Origin: Cellulophaga sp. HaHaR_3_176
GTDB lineage: Bacteria > Bacteroidota > Bacteroidia > Flavobacteriales > Flavobacteriaceae
NCBI RefSeq assembly: GCF_019021925.1
Contig: NZ_CP058990.1
Location: 736,001-800,000, forward strand
Length of the DNA: 64,000 bases
Direction of reading: 5' to 3'
Shown in pieces: positions 16,419 through 23,422 of the stretch. The position numbers and the translations under genes are program-made. The number at the start of each line of letters is the position of its first letter. Position 1 is the stretch's first letter. The notes under the pieces are model-generated. The model did no database searches. It had not been told where the DNA came from and saw nothing but the letters and a program-made list of their open reading frames with translations.

Positions 16419-16444
16419 ATTTGACTAAAATATTATAGTCAAAT
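16419..16444. promoter_or_regulatory. Operator-like palindrome upstream of nadX
   Basis: ATTTGACTA (16419-16427) and TAGTCAAAT (16436-16444) form a perfect 9-bp inverted repeat with an 8-base AT spacer. It ends 16 bases before the nadX start codon, where a dimeric regulator or the promoter would sit. The regulator is unknown. Confidence 0.55.
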
Positions 16445-16552
16445 TTAGAACAAAATATTTAATTGAAACTGTGAGTAATTAAAGGGTTGAAAATGAGATA
16501 ATAGCATTCTATAAGTCTAAAACAAGACTGTTTTTCTCAATAAAAATGCTTG

Positions 16553-17293
16553 TTATTTATATGTTATCTGTTTCCAAGTATTTAAAGCCCATTCTAAATC
16601 TTTTTCATCATCAAAATAAAAAAAGGTTTGTAGCACCTCATTATCTGCAATACAAAAGCCACAAATTAAATTATACGTTATATCTTTTTGCTGGTCATAT
16701 TCTTTTATATGATAACCAACTTTTATTCGGTTACCTTGGTCAAGCTCATATTTTTTTATAATCTCATTATCTGAATTTCTTTCTTTTATTTCAGCCTTTT
16801 TATCTTCTAAAATTTCGTCTTTGGTTTTGTCAGGATAGTTCCAGACGTTCATGCGTAATGTTTTATCATTGGTTGTGTACATAAGCGCATCATCTTCCTT
16901 TTTTCTGTCGAATAAATTATTAATAGTTAATCTCCAGTTGTCTGTTAACTGATGTTCAATTATAAAATCATCTTCCAAGGGCTAATCAAAAACTTCTTCC
17001 CATTCAGTATTTGGTTTTCTTTCCCAAACACTACCAACTCCTTTGTATAGTAGTAAAGAAGAAAATGAATCGTCTATTTTTAAAATAGTTTTGGGATCGT
17101 AAATACCAAAGTTATCAGCATTATTAGAATATTCATCGCTTTCAAAACCTGAAAACAAACGCCACCCACTGTCATTTTCATTTGTTGGTTTTTCTCTGAA
17201 TATAAATAAAGGCTTATACTTTTCGTCGGCAATCATTTTAGAACACATCACAGCACCAATATTTGGGAAGTTTTCTACACTAAACTCTCTCAT
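16553..17293 (-). pseudogene. DUF2185 (immunity-like) gene split by an in-frame TAG
   Basis: The first part (17293-16985; MREFSVENFPNIGAVMCSKM) is a DUF2185 domain with SGWRLFSGFE and a WER motif. A TAG at 16982-16984 ends it. The same reading frame then continues without a further stop for about 140 codons (EHQLTDNWRLTINNLF, RMNVWNYPD, FYFDDEKDLEWALNTW) to 16553. Proteins I recall have DUF2185 and exactly this second domain in one chain, so a nonsense mutation in a roughly 246-codon gene is the simplest reading. Alternatives are TAG readthrough or two separately translated proteins, the second from a TTG at 16978. DUF2185 proteins are usually linked with toxin-immunity loci. Confidence 0.65.
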
Positions 17294-17306
17294 AGTAGTC
17301 AATATC

Positions 17307-17396
17307 TTAAAATTTTTTCCAATTAATTATATGGGTAATTGGCTGCCAATCAACAGCTTTAAATTCAGGTTTTACATTTCTTAAAACTTCCACCAA
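17307..17396 (-). pseudogene. Coding remnant overlapping the end of the TPR gene
   Basis: In a different frame from the TPR gene, about 29 codons read TLVEVLRNVKPEFK, then AVDWQPITHIINWKKF and stop at 17307. Composition (two Trp, hydrophobic periodicity) looks like a real protein C-terminus and not chance. It overlaps the last few codons of the TPR gene next to an AAAGAAAAAACC run. It may be a shifted tail of the TPR protein or the stub of a lost neighbour. Confidence 0.35.
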
Positions 17397-17839
17397 GGTT
17401 TTTTCTTTGGCTTTTCTAGTTTAATTTTAGTTTTCAAAAATTCAAAATATTTTGTGTCATCGTCAGCAAATAATTCTTCACCTTCTAAGGCATACGCTCT
17501 AGTAAGCTCATTAGCGGCTCTATCTAAATTACCTAACTCAAACTGACATTGGCCAAGTCTTAAATGTAAAAACGGATTGCCTATAGCATTAGGGCAGTGC
17601 ATGGCATTACTAAGGTTTTGCATACCAGCTTCAAAATCGGCACTTAAAAAATTAGCATCACCAATAGCTGCTAATAGCCAAGTAGTAGCTTCCCATTCAG
17701 TTTTTGGTTTGGGTATAGTATCATAAGCATCCCAATAAAAGGAAAGGGCTTCGCTAAACTTACCATCTTCAGCTAAAGCATCACCTTGCTCTGATAGTTT
17801 TTGAATTTTTAAAAGTAGTTCGTCGTCAAGTTCTTCCAT
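17381..17839 (-). CDS. Small TPR-like protein
   Basis: The 152-residue helical protein has about three tetratricopeptide-like helix pairs, for example ALAEDGKFSEALSFYWDAYD, LSADFEAGMQNLSNAMH and RLGQCQFELGNLDRAANEL. Its end, KKKPWWKF, is a finish I know from small cytosolic TPR proteins that accompany toxin-immunity loci. No signal peptide. A nearby gene downstream is the split DUF2185 gene, which supports an immunity-like setting without proving it. The 79-base gap upstream contains the 3' core of the next cassette. Confidence 0.65.
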   Translation of the reverse strand: MEELDDELLLKIQKLSEQGDALAEDGKFSEALSFYWDAYDTIPKPKTEWEATTWLLAAIGDANFLSADFEAGMQNLSNAMHCPNAIGNPFLHLRLGQCQFELGNLDRAANELTRAYALEGEELFADDDTKYFEFLKTKIKLEKPKKKPWWKF

Positions 17840-17880
17840 TTGCTTTTTTTTAAGGTTATTTGGTTTTACCTCAGTTCTTT

Positions 17881-17890
17881 GTTGGCAGTA
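17881..17890 (-). other. 3' inverse core of the 444-residue gene cassette
   Basis: On the minus strand, 28 bases after the stop of the next gene, the sequence is TACTGCCAAC. It is the exact reverse complement of GTTGGCAGTA found upstream of the same gene at 19305-19296. In integron cassettes the inverse core at the 3' end complements the core at the 5' end in just this way. Confidence 0.5.
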
Positions 17891-17918
17891 TTTATAATAT
17901 AATTATTTGCTTTATTAT

Positions 17919-19250
17919 TTAAATTTCTTGTAGTTTCATTTTATAATATATTTTTTCAATTTTCAGAAACATAGTGGTGTCATCTATCCAAAAATAATTT
18001 TCAATATAGTCCAGCGCTAAGATACTTGACATACTAAGCATATACTCTGGTTCATCGTTTATAATGTTTTTTTCTAAAAAATGAACATTAGATTGTCCAC
18101 TATAATATCCATTAAACCGAAACGTGTTTTGTGGAGATGGCGTGTAGTAGTCTGGGTTCCCTATTCGGTTAATATCATCTTCTCCATTTTTTAATTTTAT
18201 TAAATAATCTGAAGAATGACCGCATTCTAGTAACAAATAATGGTACTGTGGGTAATATGCAATAATTCCACATTCATCAAGATAAGAACTAATTTTTTTA
18301 CCATTATCTGTTAGTATTTTTTTTATATTGTAATAACCATTTTCATGGGTTTCTCCAATCAATTGATTTTTTAAAATTGTTTCAATTTTTTTAATGTCTG
18401 TTATTTTTTCGGCATAAGGCTTGCTTTTTTTATGGTGTTCTGCTGTATTAAAATCTTCTTTTGAAATTTCATCAATAATCACTTTATAATCGTTAGTAAT
18501 TATTTCAATGTGTCTTTTTGCAAAAGCACCAAAAACATATCCTAATTGTTGTAATGAATCTTTTGTTGCAATTTTTAACCAGTAATTTTTTAGATATTTC
18601 CCGTTATCAAATACTGATGTAGAATCTATATTCCCATCGATGGACAAGTAATCAAAAACTTTTAAATTAGCTGCTTTTGCTATTAAAGCACTTTGAGTTG
18701 TTGGTTTATTACGTATTTTAATTCCTGACGGTGTTTTTATAATCACCTGATTTTTTATTTGTTTAAAACCCTTATTTGTAATTGAGTATTTCTTTATAAC
18801 ATACTCTGGTTTGTTATATATGTTATGAGTATTGATGGTTATAATATTATAGTCAATCCATGAGTTTACACCATAAAAACCTTCAGCATTATCATAAGCT
18901 GTTTCATCAATTCTATCTATGATATGCAACGATTTGTCTAGAAGTATAGCAAAATGAATATCTTCAGTATCCCAATATTCTGAGAAGAAAAGTACAATTA
19001 AGTTATTTATTTCATACTTACCTGTAATATAATATTCGCTATGTTTTAAGGGTTTTAGTTTTAATCTTTTTAAAACATTAGTTTCTTTTTGTATAGAAAC
19101 CCCTTGTTTTTTTTCTGCACTATCATAATAACTAAAAGGAGAATAATAGCCTGTAGAAAATGGTGTTTCGTTTATAAGTTGTTCTAAAGTTTTTTGCCCT
19201 AAAACAGATTGAAATTGAAACACTAGTAGTAATAAAATGGTTTTTTGCAT
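17919..19250 (-). CDS. Secreted protein with an SH3-like segment
   Basis: The protein has about 443 residues. The ATG at 19250 gives MQKTILLLLVFQFQSVLGQ, a clean signal peptide; the codon before it is TTG and is not preferred. Residues about 170-240 (IKIRNKPTTQSALIAKAAN ... YWLKIA) resemble a bacterial SH3 domain. The flanking beta-rich regions (YYSPFSYYDSAEKK, EYMLSMSSILALDYI) are unfamiliar. It stands alone between cassette-like half-sites, with no promoter or RBS recognised, and G+C is no different from its neighbours. Function unknown; a periplasmic or surface role is likely from the signal peptide. Confidence 0.7.
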   Translation of the reverse strand: MQKTILLLLVFQFQSVLGQKTLEQLINETPFSTGYYSPFSYYDSAEKKQGVSIQKETNVLKRLKLKPLKHSEYYITGKYEINNLIVLFFSEYWDTEDIHFAILLDKSLHIIDRIDETAYDNAEGFYGVNSWIDYNIITINTHNIYNKPEYVIKKYSITNKGFKQIKNQVIIKTPSGIKIRNKPTTQSALIAKAANLKVFDYLSIDGNIDSTSVFDNGKYLKNYWLKIATKDSLQQLGYVFGAFAKRHIEIITNDYKVIIDEISKEDFNTAEHHKKSKPYAEKITDIKKIETILKNQLIGETHENGYYNIKKILTDNGKKISSYLDECGIIAYYPQYHYLLLECGHSSDYLIKLKNGEDDINRIGNPDYYTPSPQNTFRFNGYYSGQSNVHFLEKNIINDEPEYMLSMSSILALDYIENYFWIDDTTMFLKIEKIYYKMKLQEI

Positions 19251-19295
19251 CAATATTTTTTTGTGTCAGGTTTTATTTTCCGAAAGTTCTTAAAT

Positions 19296-19338
19296 TACTG
19301 CCAACGGCTCGGCTATGGCAAGTAGGGCAGGTTAGGCC
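19296..19338 (-). other. Cassette-junction site with 5' core GTTGGCAGTA
   Basis: Minus-strand order: GCCTAAC (19337-19331), a GC-rich stretch able to fold (TTGCCATAGCCGAGCC), then GTTGGCAGTA (19305-19296). GCCTAAC fits the integron inverse-core consensus RYYYAAC, and GTTG starts the next unit. The stretch ATAGCCG..CC-GTTG recurs upstream of the 232-residue gene as ATAGCCGTAC-GTTG. The core is only partly canonical (GTTGGCA against GTTRRRY) and the site is short for an attC. Confidence 0.5.
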
Positions 19339-19362
19339 TTTTGCTTCGGTTTATTATAATTT

Positions 19363-21207
19363 TTATTTATTTAATGCTTTCACAATTCTCTCTTCATTAA
19401 TTATAATATCCCTAAATAAAACATGAGGAAATTCAGTATATCTTGATGTTTTAAACCCTTCTAAAATATTGGATAGTGTAGAAGCAGTAATTAACGATAA
19501 ATTCATATCGATATCCATTTCACAATCTGTAACAAAATCGTCACTAAATTCAGGAGCAATAAGTAATATTTTAACTATTCTTAAATCATTTTTTAGCGCT
19601 AAATTTTGATAGGATTTTAATTGTCTAGATACTGTGCTAAATTTATTATATCCTTTTTCTTTAACAGTTTTACATTCTACGATTATTATTTCATTATTAC
19701 CTAGGTTTAAAAGAATATCCATCATATCCTTTTGAGTATTAAGTTGTTTTTTGAAATCTTCATCTACGTTAAAACCTAATGATTTAAAAATGGTTTTTGT
19801 TAGTTCTTCAAACTTTAAGCCTAATTCACTTTCCTTTACTAAGATTCCATTTTCTTTCAATAAATTTAAGTTTCGATATCCAACATTGACATAATTTTCT
19901 AGATACAAATTCTCAACATCTTTGTAATGCTCAAGTATGTTCAATATATCATCACCTCGTTGTTTTATACCATTGTCTTTAATAAATTTTGTCAAATCAG
20001 GTTGAGTTATTAAATCTAAAATGTCCCTTGGTTTAATATTATAATCAAGTAAAAAATCAGCATTTAAAACATATTCATCTTGCAACTCAAATTGATTCTT
20101 TAAGTCTTTGTTTAATTTAGGTAATGATTGATTTAATTCGGATAACATTTTATCAAAACCATCTATAGAAATACCTACTTTTTCATCTTTTTCAACATTT
20201 TCAAAATGTTCTATTAAACTACTTATTTTCTCTTCGAGGGTACTACCTCTAAGATTTGTTATATTAAGACCTTTCTCGCAAAGCTCATTTAATGTCTTCT
20301 TTTTTTCAGTAAGTGTAATTCCAGGTTTATATATTTCATTCGATAGTAAATCATTAAAAGAAATACCTTCATTAATAATTTCTTCTATTTTTTCTGAAAG
20401 AGGTAATTTTCTGTCAATACTATGCTCTTTAGATATTTGATTAATAATCGGCTCTCTTAATAATTTTAGAGTTCGTCTGTAAAATTTCTCACCTACATCT
20501 TTTTTACGAACTTTTCTTAAAAGTCTTACCATTTCATCAGCTATATAAATTGTATTTTCTTTTTTAGAAAAGAACACAACGCCAAGGGTTTTTAAATTAT
20601 TAATAACATCTTGTATGTCAGCTTTATTAATTGGTAGAATACTGTAATTAATTAGCTTAACATCTTCTTGAGATAAGCCAAGTTGCTTAGCAAGAGTTAA
20701 TATAATAGTTAGCTCATCATCAGTTATTTTAGCTTCTCTATTATTATCAATATCATTTTTATAAGCAGTTGTTAAACACCCTTTATAAATACGAAAATCT
20801 CTTTTTCTTGACTCACTTAATTCAGATTTATCGTTTTCTAATTCAGTATTAAGTAATTTTGTTTTACTTTTTAGATGCTTAATTTCAGTTTCATATAATC
20901 TTGAAAACCAGTCTTGTTTTATAATACAGTTGCCGTCTCTAATAATAATATCAATTAATATGTCTAGCTGCGAGTTGGCTTCTTGAAACTCACACTTAAT
21001 ATATTCTGTGAATTCAGATGAAACTAAATTAAAAATATTAGATACATTTTGACTATCCACAGACTTTAAACCTTTATCTGAAACTCTCAGTATTTTTTCA
21101 ATTTCTTTACCATTTTTAGGATTTTTAGAAATAATAGTATCAATTATTTTTATAAAAGAATTTTTCTCTAACGACCCTAATTTATCTAATATCTTTTCTA
21201 ATTTCAT
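19363..21207 (-). CDS. Mrr-like PD-(D/E)XK endonuclease-domain protein
   Basis: This is a 614-residue cytosolic protein. The first 440 residues are helical, Lys/Glu/Asn-rich and unfamiliar; residues about 205-260 (VVFFSKKENTIYIADEMVRLLRK) could be a winged helix. The C-terminal 150 residues look like a type IV restriction-type nuclease: EE at 467-468, KDMMDILL with D497, and the ExK motif E511-C-K513 (IIIVECKTVKEKG), followed by a QLKSYQ helix. It would cut DNA, probably modified or foreign. Translation starts at the ATG at 21207. It stands between cassette-like sites and beside a second PD-(D/E)XK gene; an anti-phage role is plausible but unproven. Confidence 0.7.
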   Translation of the reverse strand: MKLEKILDKLGSLEKNSFIKIIDTIISKNPKNGKEIEKILRVSDKGLKSVDSQNVSNIFNLVSSEFTEYIKCEFQEANSQLDILIDIIIRDGNCIIKQDWFSRLYETEIKHLKSKTKLLNTELENDKSELSESRKRDFRIYKGCLTTAYKNDIDNNREAKITDDELTIILTLAKQLGLSQEDVKLINYSILPINKADIQDVINNLKTLGVVFFSKKENTIYIADEMVRLLRKVRKKDVGEKFYRRTLKLLREPIINQISKEHSIDRKLPLSEKIEEIINEGISFNDLLSNEIYKPGITLTEKKKTLNELCEKGLNITNLRGSTLEEKISSLIEHFENVEKDEKVGISIDGFDKMLSELNQSLPKLNKDLKNQFELQDEYVLNADFLLDYNIKPRDILDLITQPDLTKFIKDNGIKQRGDDILNILEHYKDVENLYLENYVNVGYRNLNLLKENGILVKESELGLKFEELTKTIFKSLGFNVDEDFKKQLNTQKDMMDILLNLGNNEIIIVECKTVKEKGYNKFSTVSRQLKSYQNLALKNDLRIVKILLIAPEFSDDFVTDCEMDIDMNLSLITASTLSNILEGFKTSRYTEFPHVLFRDIIINEERIVKALNK

Positions 21208-21230
21208 TTATTTGTTTTTTCTTATTCAAA

Positions 21231-21251
21231 GCTAAATCCCAAAGATTTAGC
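21231..21251. repeat. Perfect 8-bp hairpin between the two nuclease genes
   Basis: GCTAAATC (21231-21238) and GATTTAGC (21244-21251) form a perfect inverted repeat with a 5-base loop. No T-run follows on either strand, so it is unlikely to be a simple terminator; it may be part of a cassette junction. The surrounding 100 bases resemble intergenic strings I recall from other Flavobacteriaceae. Confidence 0.5.
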
Positions 21252-21305
21252 GACTTTATAAATATACACAGACCTTTCAGTTTAGCCCTAAAGTCCGCAT
21301 TACGT

Positions 21306-22004
21306 TTAGGCATTGTTGTATGCAGTATTTATTATACTCAAGTTATTGTCATTAAGCTTGTATTTACCTATTTTATTCTCAATGAATACTGTATTTCCAA
21401 AAATAGGTTTTCCAATAATTCCAGCCACGTTTTCGCAAAATTCGCGATAACCATTTAAAATTGAATATTTACTTTCAAAGTTTAAATATTCCTTTAAGTC
21501 ATTGTCCGTAATAAAATCTTTTTGCAAATTAATAACATCAATGCAAATGATTAATTTGTAGTTATCCATTGTAATTAAATCCCTGTATGTTTTTTCTTTG
21601 TTTGTGATTTTTGAGATTTGCGGAATAAAATTATTGATTGAAGTAACATATGAGTCGTGCTGATTTCCTAAATATTCATCTTTTTTAAATAGATTAATTC
21701 TATTATTTAGTTCTTTCTCAATAGGGTTTATTTTTTTCACTTCAAATATGATATTTTGATTTTCAGACTTAACCAACCAGTCTGGGGTTTTTCCATTTAT
21801 CTTAGGTTCATAAGTGACTTCTGAAAACAATTGATTTAGGGCATAGCCAAATTCCATTTCAGAAAAGAGGGATAGAATATTAATTTCGTTCTTTTCTTTA
21901 GTTAGCTTTCTTGAAAATAATCCATTATACTTTAAATCTAAAAACTCAAGATTTCTTCTGTAATCGGATTTATTATTGAGAATTTTTTTAGCTATTTCGT
22001 TCAT
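21306..22004 (-). CDS. PD-(D/E)XK nuclease-like protein in a cassette
   Basis: The protein has 232 residues and no signal or membrane segment. The nuclease signature is visible: E51 (EMEFGYAL), then GKTPDWLV with P74-D75, and IIFEVKK with E88 and K90, that is PD-x12-ExK. The rest is helical and unfamiliar. Its last residues, NTAYNNA, are encoded by the cassette inverse core itself (21315-21324), and its ATG is only 5 bases after the 5' core at 22010-22019, leaving no room for an ordinary RBS. Such tight packing between half-sites is typical of integron cassettes. Target unknown; defence or mobile-element function is likely. Confidence 0.65.
   Translation of the reverse strand: MNEIAKKILNNKSDYRRNLEFLDLKYNGLFSRKLTKEKNEINILSLFSEMEFGYALNQLFSEVTYEPKINGKTPDWLVKSENQNIIFEVKKINPIEKELNNRINLFKKDEYLGNQHDSYVTSINNFIPQISKITNKEKTYRDLITMDNYKLIICIDVINLQKDFITDNDLKEYLNFESKYSILNGYREFCENVAGIIGKPIFGNTVFIENKIGKYKLNDNNLSIINTAYNNA
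21315..21324 (-). other. 3' inverse core of the 232-residue gene cassette
   Basis: TGCATACAAC on the minus strand is the exact complement of GTTGTATGCA at 22019-22010. It lies inside the 3' end of the gene. Its wider form AAATACTGC-ATA-CAAC parallels AAATACTGC-CAAC at 17881. Confidence 0.5.
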
Positions 22005-22009
22005 CGTAT

Positions 22010-22035
22010 TGCATACAACGTACGGCTATCCGTAC
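22010..22035 (-). other. Cassette-junction site: hairpin plus 5' core GTTGTATGCA
   Basis: On the minus strand GTACGG (22035-22030), a 4-base loop and CCGTAC (22025-22020) form a perfect 6-bp hairpin, immediately followed by the core GTTGTATGCA (22019-22010) and, five bases later, the ATG of the 232-residue gene. Confidence 0.5.
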
Positions 22036-22051
22036 TTATTATTTATTTTAT

Positions 22052-22684
22052 CTACACCACCATGGCGAGCATGGGGTCATTTTCTTTTATGCGCAGGCTA
22101 CATTTGTGTTCTATTTTTGTTGCATTGAGTATGCCTGAAATATATAGGGTGTGTGGTACATATTGCGAAGGTTTGTTTTTTCGGCTTCGCATGCTACCGG
22201 TTCGTAACTCTAATTGCAAACTTCCGTTTGTGCTTTTGGTATGTACATGTATGTTGCCTGTAAACTGATCCCAATTGTAACTGGAGTATTCGCCATTTTT
22301 ATATTTCAACAAGCGTTTTTCGGTACCTACATAATAGCTTCCTTTTTTTAATAAGCTAGCAATGCCTGATCCTATAAATGCTAAACCTAACAATACAAAT
22401 AAGCCATTAACAATAGCTGGGAAAATTAGAGGCTCATAATTATCAAAACTTGCTGTAACGGGCTGACCGTTAGAGGTAAAGTTTATTTCGTTACCAAAAA
22501 ATAAGGGACCAAAAAAAGCGGCTATAAAAATGCTGGTAAAAGCAAACCATATAAAACCAAACATAAGCAGAAAGTAAAATGGTTTTGCAGGCTGATCTCT
22601 TTTCGATTTTATGAAAAAATCAACGTCTTCGCCTGCAATTATATTTTTTAACGCTAAAGGAGCCGAATGAATGGACTGTTGCAT
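22052..22684 (-). CDS. Membrane protein with PH-like C-terminal domain
   Basis: The protein has 210 residues with two strong hydrophobic segments (about 36-62 and 90-113) separated by a short outer loop. The C-terminal part (GSYYVGTEKRLLKYKNGEYSSYNWDQFTGNIHVH) has the strand pattern of bacterial PH-like domains. No specific family is recognised. It is transcribed toward the cassette of the 232-residue gene, whose hairpin begins 16 bases after its stop. Likely a chromosomal gene bordering the accessory block. Confidence 0.6.
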   Translation of the reverse strand: MQQSIHSAPLALKNIIAGEDVDFFIKSKRDQPAKPFYFLLMFGFIWFAFTSIFIAAFFGPLFFGNEINFTSNGQPVTASFDNYEPLIFPAIVNGLFVLLGLAFIGSGIASLLKKGSYYVGTEKRLLKYKNGEYSSYNWDQFTGNIHVHTKSTNGSLQLELRTGSMRSRKNKPSQYVPHTLYISGILNATKIEHKCSLRIKENDPMLAMVV

Positions 22685-22833
22685 GAAACTTTACTATTTA
22701 TTGTAACCTGTATATGTAAATAAGGGGTAGTATTTATTTTTCAAGTTTAAAAATAGCAGAAAAAGAATAAGTGGTAATGTGGTTTTCCACATAAAATGTA
22801 AGAATTTTGAACAATTCTATGAAAGGTTTAAAA

Positions 22834-22866
22834 TACACGTTAAAAAACATGTTTTAACGTGTTTAA
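22834..22866 (-). terminator. Long hairpin after the 77-residue gene
   Basis: ACACGTTAAAA (22835-22845) and TTTTAACGTGT (22852-22862) are perfectly complementary over 11 bp with a 6-base loop. On the minus strand it follows the stop at 22896 by about 33 bases and leads into TATTTTAAA, so a terminator is likely. Confidence 0.55.
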
Positions 22867-22895
22867 GTATTTTTTAAAATAGTTAAGATTAAGAA

Positions 22896-23129
22896 TTATC
22901 CTCTAAAAACATCTGTTTTTTCAATTGTAACAATAATATCATCTAATTGGGTCTGATAATCTTCAGTTGCCATTAGGTTAAAATAATGTAATGAACGCTC
23001 GCGCTTAATTTTTTGGGTAAGCATTTCGGTGTCAATATCTCCGCTTTCTTGTTGCCAAGTAAAGCAAGATTGTTCAGTAGTTTTCGTGGTTTGATTTTTT
23101 GCTTTATAGAGCGCAATGTAAGTCATCAT
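22896..23129 (-). CDS. Small hypothetical protein
   Basis: This 77-residue soluble, acidic product begins with two ATGs (23129 and 23126; MMTYIALYKAKNQTTKTTEQ) and contains QSCFTWQQESGDIDTEMLTQKIKRERSLHYF. There is no signal peptide and no known motif. A long hairpin follows it and about 290 AT-rich bases lie upstream, so it appears to be a single-gene unit. Protein-like composition and the terminator support it, but no homolog family is recognised. Confidence 0.5.
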   Translation of the reverse strand: MMTYIALYKAKNQTTKTTEQSCFTWQQESGDIDTEMLTQKIKRERSLHYFNLMATEDYQTQLDDIIVTIEKTDVFRG

Positions 23130-23422
23130 ACGATAGTAGGTTTTTTATTTTTATAGTTTGGTTGGTTAGTATACTAAGCCGCCAAGGTAGTTGTTTCAAT
23201 GTTATTTTAAAATTAAATTTGAGAAAAGATATACACAAATGTAGTATTTGTATTACGTTTAAATAACGCTAATTTATGGCTGTTGCTGTTTTTTTGGTGC
23301 GTTTTATGTGTTGTAAAATATTGATATATAGTTATTTAATATATTTTTAAAATATTGTGTATCTAGTGTAGTTTTTTTATTCAGGCCAGGTATTTGTACT
23401 AGGGTATAGGAATTATATAGTA

